Of a stretch of 64,000 nucleotides of DNA, positions 1-8,260 are shown piece after piece. Under the pieces are notes generated by a model, which saw only the letters and a program-made list of their open reading frames with translations, searched no databases and was not told the origin of the DNA. Positions within the stretch are counted from its first letter, which is position 1; each line of letters starts with the position of its first letter. Source of the DNA: Paenibacillus timonensis (lineage in GTDB: Bacteria; Bacillota; Bacilli; Paenibacillales; Paenibacillaceae); contig NZ_WNZY01000002.1 of NCBI RefSeq assembly GCF_009725205.1, forward strand, positions 124,001 through 188,000, given 5' to 3'. A program made the position numbers and the translations under genes.

Positions 1-13
1 GCGCCTTTCGTCT

Positions 14-56
14 TATAATCACTTTAACAATTCATTTTGTGTAAGGAAACTTAACA
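14..56 (+). promoter_or_regulatory. amt promoter region with GlnR/TnrA box
   Basis: A TATAAT -10 hexamer lies at 14-19. Downstream, 40-56 reads TGTAAGGAAACTTAACA, an exact match to the TnrA/GlnR consensus TGTNA-N7-TNACA. A box downstream of the start site would act as a roadblock, a position typical of GlnR repression in nitrogen sufficiency. It sits directly in front of the ammonium transporter, the expected target. Regulator identity is inferred from the consensus and context. Confidence 0.7.
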
Positions 57-73
57 TTAGGGGAGTGTTAAAG

Positions 74-1474
74 ATGAAGAAGAAGTGGCTTTATGGTGGA
101 CTCATTTTTCTCGCATCATTTGCTTTTCCGGTCTCGGCATTCGCAGCGGAGGGAGAGGTTACTGCCCCGGTTCTGGAGCTGGGCCTGAATTCGCTTTTCG
201 TATTCGTCGCAGCCATGCTGGTGTTCTTTATGCAAGCCGGCTTCGCTTTACTTGAAGCAGGTACCGTTCGGATGAAGAACGCCGGGCACGTAGCCGGCAA
301 AACGGTCCTTACTCTGGGAATATCCGTTCTTGCTTGGTGGCTGCTTGGCTTCGGTTTCGCTTTCGGCGACGGGAACAGCTTCCTGGGTACGACCGGATTC
401 CTGTTCGGCGGCGAAGGGGATATCGGTTCCTTTAGCGTATTCTCCGAAATTGGTGTACCGCTCAATTTGATGTTCTTGTTCCAAATGGCGTTTGCGGCTG
501 TATCGCTCGCGATCGCTTGCGGCGGGATGGCGGAACGCGCCAAACTTAGCGTTTATATCATCTTCGGTACGATCTTCATTGTCCTGATTTATCCGATCGT
601 AGCTCACTGGGTATGGGGCGGCGGCTGGCTTGGTAATCTGGGGATGCAAGATTACGCCGGTTCGACGGTCGTTCACTTAACCGGTGCTACAGCGGCTCTT
701 GCAGCAACTATTCTGCTTAAACCACGTCTGGGTAAATACAATAAAGATGGGAAACCGAACAACATTCCTGGCCATAACCAAGTGTTGACGGTACTCGGCG
801 TCATTATCCTGTGGATCGGCTGGTTCGGTTTCAACCCGGGCAGCGCATTAACTCCTTTGAACGATGGATTCTTTGGTTATGTCCTGATGACAACCAATCT
901 GGCCGCAGCCGCTGGTGCGGTTGCCGCACTGCTCATTTCCTGGGCGGTAATGGGCAAATCGGATATTCCGAGCATGCTGAACGGCGTACTGGCCGCTCTT
1001 GTAGCAATTACCGGTTCTTGTGCTTTCGTTGACGCTTGGGCTTCCATTATCATCGGTGCGGTTGCCGGGATTTTGACCTTCTTTACGGCAAGATGGTTTG
1101 AACGCGCTGGGTTGGATGATCCGATTTACGCTTTCTCCGTACACGGGATCGCCGGGGTATGGGGTGCGATTTCCACCGGTTTGTTCGCAACGCCGGAATT
1201 GGCTGAGAAGACGGGCGTAGGCAAAGCTGGCTTGTTCTATGGCGGCGGCTTCGGACAATTAGGCGTACAGCTGCTTGGGGTGATCGGTACTTTCGCCTTC
1301 GTACTGGTTGTTTCCTTCTTAGTCTTAGGGATCATGAAGTGGACGACTGGGCTACGTGTCACGGAGGAAGAAGAAACAATGGGTCTGGATATCAGCGAGC
1401 ATGGTACTTACGGTTATCCAGAACAAATGAACTTGCTGAACAAGAATACTTCGTCCGGCATTCCTGCCGAATAA
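74..1474 (+). CDS. amt: Ammonium transporter (Amt/MEP/Rh family)
   Basis: Imports ammonium across the cytoplasmic membrane. The 466-aa product starts with a signal-like segment ending near AFAAEG and then has about eleven hydrophobic helices. Both pore histidines are present: VVHLTGATAA near residue 199 and SVHGIAGVWG near 357. The ATG at 74 is preferred over the GTG at 65 because AGGGGAG (59-65) then lies 8 nt upstream. A GlnR/TnrA box precedes it. The usual partner gene for the PII protein GlnK is absent; a DUF294 nucleotidyltransferase-like gene follows after 25 nt instead. Family assignment is firm. Confidence 0.95.
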   Translation: MKKKWLYGGLIFLASFAFPVSAFAAEGEVTAPVLELGLNSLFVFVAAMLVFFMQAGFALLEAGTVRMKNAGHVAGKTVLTLGISVLAWWLLGFGFAFGDGNSFLGTTGFLFGGEGDIGSFSVFSEIGVPLNLMFLFQMAFAAVSLAIACGGMAERAKLSVYIIFGTIFIVLIYPIVAHWVWGGGWLGNLGMQDYAGSTVVHLTGATAALAATILLKPRLGKYNKDGKPNNIPGHNQVLTVLGVIILWIGWFGFNPGSALTPLNDGFFGYVLMTTNLAAAAGAVAALLISWAVMGKSDIPSMLNGVLAALVAITGSCAFVDAWASIIIGAVAGILTFFTARWFERAGLDDPIYAFSVHGIAGVWGAISTGLFATPELAEKTGVGKAGLFYGGGFGQLGVQLLGVIGTFAFVLVVSFLVLGIMKWTTGLRVTEEEETMGLDISEHGTYGYPEQMNLLNKNTSSGIPAE

Positions 1475-1499
1475 GAGAAAGGAAAGGAAGTTGGGGGCC

Positions 1500-2591
1500 A
1501 TGAGTCATGACACGGCCATGAACAACGCAAGCTTGAACGCGATCCGGTCCGCTGCGACTCCCGCTATGCTAAAGGCGGCCCGAGTCGATGAGCAGAACCG
1601 CTTATACGGCAAGCTCACATCGATGCCGATTCAAGCATGGAACCGGGAGGTCTCGGACCTGCATGATGCTGTCATGACCCAAGCTTGCCGATGCTGCGAA
1701 GAAGAGATGATCCGGGAGGGCTACGGCCCTCCTCCTTCGCATTATGCCTTTATTGCTTTTGGAAGCGCTGGTCGAGCGGAACCGACTTTATGGAGCGACC
1801 AGGATAACGGATTGATCTACGGGGAGGGCGACGTAGAGCAGTTGGAGCTCTATTTTGAACGATTCAGCCACAAGCTTTCAGCGATTCTTGAGCAGGTCGG
1901 CTATCCTCCGTGCCCCGGCAGCGTCATGTTGTCTAATAAGTTATGGCGAGGCAACCTAGTTTCGTGGGAGAGACAGTTGCTAGAGTGGCGAAATATTCTA
2001 GCCTGGGAACAAGTTCGCTATTTGATGATTGCCGCTGATTTGCGCCATGTCTACGGTGATGCGGCGCTGACAGCCGCTTTGCGCAAAACAATGAAGACCG
2101 TCATGGAAGAAGATCAAGGCAACGATCGCGATGTCGTGGCAGCGATCCTGCGAAATACCGTCCGTCACAAAGCAGCATTAAATATTCTGGGTCAGGTGAT
2201 AACGGAACAGAGCGGCGAGCATGCCGGTGATTTTGACGTCAAGTACGGCTTGTACATTCCGATTGTTAATGCCGTTCGTTATTTGGCTTTGCAATATGGG
2301 GTCGAATCCTCGTCAACTTGGGAACGCATTTCTCAGCTGGTTCAGCTTGAGGCGGTTCCTACCCGTTGGCTGGAATCCTGTAGTCGGGCGTTTGAGACGG
2401 CGGTGAGGCTTAGGTCCCTTGTTCCCCCGGAAACGGACAACGGGTTGCTGACAGGAACCCACTATTTGCCTCAAGAGATGTTAAAACAGAAAGAGCTCCG
2501 GCGCGAACTGCGGGAATCACTTAGCACGGTCAAGGTCATGTACCGCACTCTCCAAAGGCAGCACCGGTATGCGGAAAGGAAATGGTTATGA
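1500..2591 (+). CDS. DUF294 GlnD-like putative nucleotidyltransferase
   Basis: The 363-aa protein carries the nucleotidyltransferase signature GSAGRAEPTLWSDQDN (about residues 87-102), the G-S-x2-R-x-E ... S-D-x-D pattern of DUF294 proteins related to the GlnD nucleotidyltransferase fold. The C-terminal half is the helical DUF294_C putative substrate-binding region. Unlike many relatives it has no CBS or cyclic-nucleotide-binding domain. The ATG at 1500 is preferred over the TTG at 1491 because AGGAAG (1485-1490) is correctly spaced for it. It lies between amt and a DnaQ-like exonuclease and overlaps the latter by 4 nt (ATGA), so one operon is likely. A role in modifying or sensing something linked to ammonium transport is inference; no substrate is known. 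Confidence 0.8.
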   Translation: MSHDTAMNNASLNAIRSAATPAMLKAARVDEQNRLYGKLTSMPIQAWNREVSDLHDAVMTQACRCCEEEMIREGYGPPPSHYAFIAFGSAGRAEPTLWSDQDNGLIYGEGDVEQLELYFERFSHKLSAILEQVGYPPCPGSVMLSNKLWRGNLVSWERQLLEWRNILAWEQVRYLMIAADLRHVYGDAALTAALRKTMKTVMEEDQGNDRDVVAAILRNTVRHKAALNILGQVITEQSGEHAGDFDVKYGLYIPIVNAVRYLALQYGVESSSTWERISQLVQLEAVPTRWLESCSRAFETAVRLRSLVPPETDNGLLTGTHYLPQEMLKQKELRRELRESLSTVKVMYRTLQRQHRYAERKWL

Positions 2592-3325
2592 AAGAACCGA
2601 TGAAGGGAAACGGTGGTTTTTGGGATGCCTTCAAGGGCGGCGGAGTGTCGCCAAGGATCGCCTCGATGCTTGGCGCGCCCAGCGCGCAGCAAATCGCATT
2701 CGTTCGTTCTTTAACCAAAGGGCAGCGTCGTCCCGAGACGCTTCACGTTCCGCTGAGCGAATTAAAAACGGCAGTCTTCGATCTGGAGACGACAGGATTT
2801 CATTACCATTACGGTGATGAAATTTTGTCCTTTGGGGCGGTTAAGGTGGAGGGGGAGCGCATCAGCGAAGAAGTGTATTATTCCCTCGCTAAACCGGCTT
2901 GCCAAATTCCCGAACGGATTATCGAGTTAACCGGAATTACGCCGGAGATGGCCCAGTCTGCCCCCGCTTTGCTGGAGGCGCTGCGTGAATTCATGGCTTT
3001 TGTTGATGACCGGGTGCTCGTCGCGCACGGGAGTGCACATGATAAAGCCTTCCTGGACGTGGCGTTATGGAAAACAACGAAAGCCCATCTCGGGCACCGG
3101 GTGCTGGATACGATGATGATTGCCCGCAAGCTGGAACCGGAGCGCCGCATCTCGGGAGGGCTGGACGAATGGCTGGCTGTATATGGGATCCCGGTTACCC
3201 AGCGTCATCACGCTTTGGAGGATTCCAAAATGACCGCTCGTCTTTGGATCGCGTTAATCGACCGGTTGAGAGAACAAAACGTCTTAACCTTAGGTGATCT
3301 GTATACTTTTTTGAGTAAAACGTAA
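2588..3325 (+). CDS. DnaQ-like 3'-5' exonuclease (DEDDh)
   Basis: A 245-aa exonuclease of the DNA polymerase III epsilon fold. Exo I is FDLETTG near residue 65, Exo II is around AHGSAHDKAFLD, and Exo III is HHALEDSKMTA with the DEDDh histidine. Family members hydrolyse 3' ends of DNA or RNA. The ATG at 2588 overlaps the upstream TGA and has GGAAAGGA 7 nt before it; the earlier ATG at 2582 is too close to that site. It is translationally coupled to the DUF294 gene. It is not the replicative epsilon subunit by context; its substrate is unknown. Confidence 0.85.
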   Translation: MKEPMKGNGGFWDAFKGGGVSPRIASMLGAPSAQQIAFVRSLTKGQRRPETLHVPLSELKTAVFDLETTGFHYHYGDEILSFGAVKVEGERISEEVYYSLAKPACQIPERIIELTGITPEMAQSAPALLEALREFMAFVDDRVLVAHGSAHDKAFLDVALWKTTKAHLGHRVLDTMMIARKLEPERRISGGLDEWLAVYGIPVTQRHHALEDSKMTARLWIALIDRLREQNVLTLGDLYTFLSKT

Positions 3326-3343
3326 CCTCTTATCGGCTTGGAC

Positions 3344-3811
3344 TTATTCACCATTCTGATTTTCCTGAAGTTGTACGGGCAAAAGGGTATACCCCGTGAC
3401 GTTCGAATCGATCCTATAAGCTTGAATCCTGAAGCCGTCCGGCCTGCCGGGCGGCTTATCGTTTGCGAAGGAAACCCTGCCCCCAATCAGGTAGAGGCGA
3501 ATTTGGGCAGCGAAGATGGGCAGTTGACGCAGATCCTCCGGCGATGGCAGTGGTGGTGAGCTGGGGTGGGTATGGTAAAGCCCGATCAATTGCGGATCAA
3601 AGCAACTTCGGACCCACACGGCCGGATCGAGCTCAAAAGCGTGCAGCGGAGTCTTGGAGTGATTGGCGACGGAAAGGTAACGTTGGATTGTTCCTTGGCG
3701 GCCGTCAAACGTACCGAACAGGAGGCCGCAAGCCTCCTCGGGGTGCCGCTGTAGCCCATCTCGTAGCATTTCGTCCCGAATTTTCGCTGGCAACATCCAG
3801 AACTGATTCAT
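3344..3811 (-). CDS. JAMM/MPN+ metallopeptidase family protein
   Basis: A 155-aa single-domain protein with the JAMM zinc motif GLYHTHPSSPPLPSPEDL (H-x-H-P-x7-S-x2-D) and an upstream glutamate in HPEEACGLLFG, the normal layout of the bacterial Mov34/MPN/PAD-1 family. Such enzymes cleave isopeptide or C-terminal peptide bonds, for example in sulfur-carrier proteins. The start at 3811 is chosen because AGGAG lies 9 nt upstream; the longer reading to 3868 has no ribosome site. No ThiS/MoaD-like partner is adjacent, so the substrate is open. It converges with the exonuclease gene, 18 nt away. Confidence 0.8.
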   Translation of the reverse strand: MNQFWMLPAKIRDEMLRDGLQRHPEEACGLLFGTFDGRQGTIQRYLSVANHSKTPLHAFELDPAVWVRSCFDPQLIGLYHTHPSSPPLPSPEDLRQLPIFAAQIRLYLIGGRVSFANDKPPGRPDGFRIQAYRIDSNVTGYTLLPVQLQENQNGE

Positions 3812-3867
3812 TTTGCGAACTCCTGTCCATGAATTAAGTTTCAAAGGTTCACCTTTTTCACGCTCCA

Positions 3868-3897
3868 TTGTAACAAATCGTTAAAAAAGGGTACAAT
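3868..3897 (+). promoter_or_regulatory. Putative promoter of the ResA-like gene
   Basis: TTGTAA (3868-3873), an 18-nt spacer and TACAAT (3892-3897), 56 nt before the ATG at 3953. It fits a sigma-A promoter; no operator is obvious. Confidence 0.45.
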
Positions 3898-3952
3898 ATT
3901 TACGGTAAACGTAATCTTAAAACAATTGAGGGCATAAAAGGACGGACATACG

Positions 3953-4531
3953 ATGAATCGTAATCGATGGATATTGGCTGCGCTATTGGTGTTGCTGGCG
4001 ATCGCCTTGCTAGATCGTGGGGGACAGGACGGCTGGTTTTCGAGCCTGAGCGGCGACTCCAAGGGAAGTGAGAAGGAACCTTCCCTCAGTGCTATGGCGG
4101 CGGAGGGGGCACCTAAGCCTGGGACGGCTGCGCCGGCCTTTTCCTTGCCGGGACTGGATGGGAAAACATACGAAGTTGGAGGCAAGCGGGACAAAGTGCT
4201 GTTGCTGAACTTCTGGGCTTCCTGGTGTGATCCGTGTAAGGAAGAAGCTCCTGAGTTGAAGGCGCTGGCTGAGAAATATAAAGACTCCCTGGATATTTAT
4301 GCCGTTAATGTCACGCTATACGATAAGCTGGATGAGGCGAAGGCTTTCGTTAAGGAATATCATTACACCTTCCCGGTGCTGTTGGATGAAAAAGAAGAGG
4401 CTTATCGGATGTTTAACGGTATCGCCTTCCCGACCAACGTATTGATCGACGAACAGGGTGTCATACGCGATGTTATCGTTGGGGTCATTCCGCCGGAAGA
4501 ACTGGAAGCCAAAATCAAAAACTTGATTTAG
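3953..4531 (+). CDS. Membrane-anchored thiol-disulfide oxidoreductase (ResA/TlpA-like)
   Basis: A 192-aa extracytoplasmic thioredoxin-fold protein. Residues about 7-21 form an uncleaved N-terminal membrane anchor, followed by a Ser/Gly-rich linker. The AhpC/TSA-redoxin domain starts around PGTAAPAFSLPGLDG, and the redox motif WCDPCK is near residues 91-96. Later PTNVLID carries the cis-proline-type segment, although here a threonine follows the proline. ResA-type proteins reduce apocytochrome c or other exported thiols. No cytochrome maturation genes are adjacent, so the client is uncertain. A strong terminator follows. Confidence 0.85.
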   Translation: MNRNRWILAALLVLLAIALLDRGGQDGWFSSLSGDSKGSEKEPSLSAMAAEGAPKPGTAAPAFSLPGLDGKTYEVGGKRDKVLLLNFWASWCDPCKEEAPELKALAEKYKDSLDIYAVNVTLYDKLDEAKAFVKEYHYTFPVLLDEKEEAYRMFNGIAFPTNVLIDEQGVIRDVIVGVIPPEELEAKIKNLI

Positions 4532-4538
4532 CGTGAAG

Positions 4539-4580
4539 AGGCCCGAATCACCAAGTAATAGCGGTGGTTCGGGCCTTCTT
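4539..4580. terminator. Bidirectional terminator
   Basis: The inverted repeat AGGCCCGAATCACC / GGTGGTTCGGGCCT with a 10-nt loop is followed by TTCTT on the plus strand. It separates the convergent ResA-like and citramalate synthase genes. Confidence 0.75.
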
Positions 4581-4602
4581 ATGAATATGGCGTTTGTTGG
4601 TA

Positions 4603-6222
4603 TTAGTGGTTGACTAATCCCCGACCGGCGGAAGGGATCTCTTCATAACCCTCGCGTTTGGTTTGCCCCAGCAAAGCATAACGAATACTGTCTACGAGCG
4701 CTTCCCAGCTGGCTTCGATCACGTTGCTCGAGACGCCGACGGTATTCCAGGAATTGTGGAAATCCTGGGACTCGATCAGTACGCGCACTTTCGAAGCGGT
4801 GGCGTCTTTGTCGTCGAGTACACGAACCTTATAGTCGGATAGGTGCATGTCTTTCAAGCCCGGGTAATACGTGATCAGCGCTTTACGGAGCGCATTGTCC
4901 AGCGCATTAACCGGACCGTTGCCTTCCGCCGCGGTGTAGATGCTAGCCCCGTCAATCTTCAGCTTGACGAAAGCTTCGGATACGACTGGCCGGTCGGCAG
5001 TTTTCTCTACCAGCATCTTAAACGATTCGAAGATGAATAGTTCCTTTAAATCACCGTTAGCTTGGCGCAACAACAATTCGAGGGAAGCGTCCGCGCCTTC
5101 GAATTGATATCCTTGATGCTCCAAATCTTTGATCTTGGCGATGACCTGCTTGGTGTTCTCGTTTTCCGGATCGAAATCGATGCCCATCTCCTGCGCTTTG
5201 GAGAGGATGTTGCTTTGTCCCGCCAATTCGGAGACGAGCACACGCTGACGGTTGCCCACGAGCTCGGGAGCGATGTGTTCGTACGTTCGCGAATCGCGAA
5301 GGATCGCGGAGACATGGATGCCGCCTTTGTGAGCGAACGCGGCGTTTCCGACGTAGGGCTGATTGACCTGCATATGCACGTTGGCAATCTCGCTGATATA
5401 GCGGGCGGTGTTGGTGAGTTGCTTCAACCGGTCCGCCTCGAGCACATCGTAACCAAGCTTGAGTTGTAGATTTGGTATGATCGAGCAAAGGTTGGCATTG
5501 CCGCAACGCTCGCCGTATCCGTTCATCGTACCCTGAATTTGCGTAACTCCGGCGCGGACGGCGCTGATCGAGTTGGCAACAGCTAGCTCGCAATCGTTAT
5601 GGGTATGGATCCCCAATTTTGAGCCGGAGATCGCTCCGGACAACGTGCTGACGATATCGAACACCTCATGCGGCATCGTGCCGCCGTTCGTATCGCACAT
5701 CACCAACCAGTCGGCGCCGGCTTCTTCCGCTTTGCGCATGACGGCGAGAGCGTAATCAGGGTTATTTTTATACCCGTCAAAGAAATGCTCAGCGTCAAAA
5801 ACAACCTCAAGCCCCTTCTGCTTCAAATAAGCGATGGAATCGAAGATCATGGCGAGGTTCTCTTCCAATGTCGTCTGCAGGGCGGTGTGTACATGAAAAT
5901 CCCACGATTTTCCGACCAGGGTCGCCGCCTGAACACCGGCTTCCACCATCCGGTGAAGGTTAGCGTCGTGTTCAGCTAGGCTGTCTTTTCGACGCGTGCT
6001 GCCAAAAGCGGTGATCTTGGCCTGCAAGTTCAGTTCCTTGACCCGCTTGAAAAATTCAATGTCTTTCCCGTTGCTGCCCGGAATTCCACCTTCAATGTAA
6101 TGAACCCCAAGCTGGTCCAGCTTTCTGGCGATCTTCAGCTTGTCGTCCGCCGACAGGCTGATGCCCTCGCCTTGAGTACCGTCGCGCAAGGTGGTGTCGA
6201 AGATGGATATTGGCTTTGACAT
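4603..6222 (-). CDS. cimA: Citramalate synthase
   Basis: Condenses acetyl-CoA with pyruvate to (R)-citramalate, a threonine-independent entry to isoleucine. The 539-aa protein has the HMGL-like TIM barrel: FDTTLRDGTQGEG at the start, the metal-binding HTHND, and NGYGERCGNANL. The C-terminal third is a LeuA-type dimerisation/allosteric domain. Length and overall pattern fit the long-form CimA family better than 2-isopropylmalate synthase. The start at 6222 (MSKPIS) has AAAGGGGGA upstream; the reading to 6270 has a weak start. It is a single gene, divergent from dinB, with a palindrome on its promoter. Confidence 0.88.
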   Translation of the reverse strand: MSKPISIFDTTLRDGTQGEGISLSADDKLKIARKLDQLGVHYIEGGIPGSNGKDIEFFKRVKELNLQAKITAFGSTRRKDSLAEHDANLHRMVEAGVQAATLVGKSWDFHVHTALQTTLEENLAMIFDSIAYLKQKGLEVVFDAEHFFDGYKNNPDYALAVMRKAEEAGADWLVMCDTNGGTMPHEVFDIVSTLSGAISGSKLGIHTHNDCELAVANSISAVRAGVTQIQGTMNGYGERCGNANLCSIIPNLQLKLGYDVLEADRLKQLTNTARYISEIANVHMQVNQPYVGNAAFAHKGGIHVSAILRDSRTYEHIAPELVGNRQRVLVSELAGQSNILSKAQEMGIDFDPENENTKQVIAKIKDLEHQGYQFEGADASLELLLRQANGDLKELFIFESFKMLVEKTADRPVVSEAFVKLKIDGASIYTAAEGNGPVNALDNALRKALITYYPGLKDMHLSDYKVRVLDDKDATASKVRVLIESQDFHNSWNTVGVSSNVIEASWEALVDSIRYALLGQTKREGYEEIPSAGRGLVNH

Positions 6223-6294
6223 GATCGAAGTATCCCCCTTTGGCAATGTATGAGGGTGGTTAGCTCTCACCGTGTGTTTGGTTTTTAATTAATA

Positions 6295-6321
6295 ATTATA
6301 ACACTTACATTTTAAATGTAA
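6295..6321 (-). promoter_or_regulatory. cimA -10 box with 17-bp palindrome
   Basis: On the minus strand TATAAT occupies 6295-6300. Immediately upstream, 6305-6321 is a perfect palindrome, TTACATTTTAAATGTAA, filling the spacer towards the -35. This is a credible repressor site for cimA. I cannot name the regulator; it does not match CodY or T-box features. Confidence 0.5.
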
Positions 6322-6400
6322 CACGCTTTTTTGAGAAAATGGTTGATGCCGATATTGACCGTCTTTCCGGGGACGGGTATGCTGAACTTAGGAGTAACGT

Positions 6401-7738
6401 ATGATAAATGAGGGGAAGAAAGTGAGAGATACTGCTGATTTTTACCCTGTCCGGGGAAGAGTCATTTTGCATGTCGATATGAACGCTTTTTATTGCTCGG
6501 TTCATGAGGCGGAAGAGCCCGACAAATATCGGAACCAACCCACAGCGGTGGCCGGAAGCGTGGAATTGCGAAAGGGCGTGATCGTCACCTGCTCGTATAC
6601 CGCACGCAAATTAGGAGTGTCGACAGGGATGACCGTCAGCCAAGGGCTGAAGAAGTGCCCCGAGCTTATTGTTATCCAGCCGGACTTCCACCTCTATCGC
6701 AAATATTCCAGGGCGTTCATGGATATCGCATATGAATACACGCCGCTGCTCCAGGCTGTCTCCATCGACGAATGTTATCTGGATATCTCCGGCTCCAAAC
6801 AATTTGGTACCCCGCTCGAGATCGCAAACGAAATCCAGCAGCGGATTCGGCACGAGCTAGGCCTTCCCTGCTCGATTGGCATTGCTCCGAATAAGCTGCT
6901 AGCCAAAATGGCTTCGGATATGAAAAAACCGAACGGCATTACCGTTCTGCGTATACGTGATGTGTCGAAGTTACTTTGGGATAAACCGTGCAACGACTTG
7001 TTTGGCATCGGCCGGAAGACCGCGGATAAACTAAAGTCGATGCGGATCTATACGATTGGCCAGCTAGCGGCCGCCGAGGAACGAAAGCTCATCGAACGAT
7101 TTGGAGTGGCTGGATCCTGGATGAAGCGGGCGGCGAACGGAATCGACGATTCGCCGGTTAATGATGAACGTGAAAAAAACAAGTCGATCGGCCATACGAC
7201 TACGCTTCCGCGCGATATTAGCCGGATGGAGGACGTGCAGCGAGTGTTGTTGAACGTCGCCGACCAGGTGGCGCGTCGGTTACGTCGACAGAATCTGATG
7301 GCGCAAACGATTCAGATTACGATCCGCACCCCGGACATGAAGACGATCACCCGCTCACAGAGTCTGGATACGGTAACCGAGCAGGCGGAGGAGATATACC
7401 GTGAAGCTTGTGAAATGTATCGTCGCCATTGGAGCGAAGACAAGCCGGTACGACTGCTTGGGATTACATTGCAAAATTTGGTTCCCAAAGAGGAGTCTGC
7501 GTTGCAGTTGGATTTGTTCGATTACGAACGCCAGCCCAAAAAAGAGTCGCTAACCCGTACGATGGATATGCTAAGGGACAAGTTTGGTGAAGACGCAGTT
7601 CTGACCGCTGGCATGCTAACTGACGATCCGTCGGCGTTGATCCGTAATCATCGGATTCGCGGGACTTCGCTGCAGACGGATTTCCTTCGCGAGGAGCGTG
7701 ACGATAATGCGGACGGCCCTCGTTCGATCGAGGAATGA
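6401..7738 (+). CDS. dinB: DNA polymerase IV (Y-family)
   Basis: Error-prone translesion polymerase of 445 aa. The palm has the metal-binding DMNAFY near residue 26 and SIDECYLDIS with the catalytic Asp-Glu pair. A helix-hairpin-helix stretch (LFGIGRKTADKL) and the little finger follow, then QLDLF, a textbook beta-clamp-binding motif, near residue 368. AGGAG precedes the ATG at the right distance. It resembles B. subtilis YqjH (PolY1). I found no LexA box in its upstream region, so SOS control is not supported here. Confidence 0.9.
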   Translation: MINEGKKVRDTADFYPVRGRVILHVDMNAFYCSVHEAEEPDKYRNQPTAVAGSVELRKGVIVTCSYTARKLGVSTGMTVSQGLKKCPELIVIQPDFHLYRKYSRAFMDIAYEYTPLLQAVSIDECYLDISGSKQFGTPLEIANEIQQRIRHELGLPCSIGIAPNKLLAKMASDMKKPNGITVLRIRDVSKLLWDKPCNDLFGIGRKTADKLKSMRIYTIGQLAAAEERKLIERFGVAGSWMKRAANGIDDSPVNDEREKNKSIGHTTTLPRDISRMEDVQRVLLNVADQVARRLRRQNLMAQTIQITIRTPDMKTITRSQSLDTVTEQAEEIYREACEMYRRHWSEDKPVRLLGITLQNLVPKEESALQLDLFDYERQPKKESLTRTMDMLRDKFGEDAVLTAGMLTDDPSALIRNHRIRGTSLQTDFLREERDDNADGPRSIEE

Positions 7739-7788
7739 ACGATCAAGGAATGATCACCTTTTGGAATTGGTATAATACGGAAAACGCA

Positions 7789-7817
7789 TTGAAATTGCAA
7801 ACTATTTATATTATATT
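7789..7817 (+). promoter_or_regulatory. Putative ferredoxin promoter
   Basis: TTGAAA (7789-7794), 17 nt, TATATT (7812-7817), 60 nt before the ferredoxin ATG. A second TATAAT at 7771-7776 lacks a good -35. Confidence 0.45.
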
Positions 7818-7873
7818 GGTCATGGTGATATAAAACGCACCGGACTCGTACCGTTTATTCAGGAGGCAGATAA

Positions 7874-8119
<246 letters not shown>

Positions 8120-8141
8120 ACCTTGGAATAACTGGTTCAAG

Positions 8142-8181
8142 GAACGCCCTACGCCGATTTCGGCGGGGGCGTTCTTTTTTT
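8142..8181 (+). terminator. Ferredoxin terminator
   Basis: GAACGCCC/GGGCGTTC stem with an inner CGCCGATTTCGGCG hairpin followed by seven T. A classic intrinsic terminator. Confidence 0.85.
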
Positions 8182-8260
8182 ATTCTTCTTGGGAGTAGAA
8201 TGTGATATGATCATAGGAATGAATACTGAATACAAATTCATCAAACGAGGTGGTTATTCC

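Noticed and set aside
6322..6400. A LexA box before dinB
   Set aside because: No GAAC-N4-GTTC or close variant is present in the upstream region, unlike the two other SOS-like promoters in the window.
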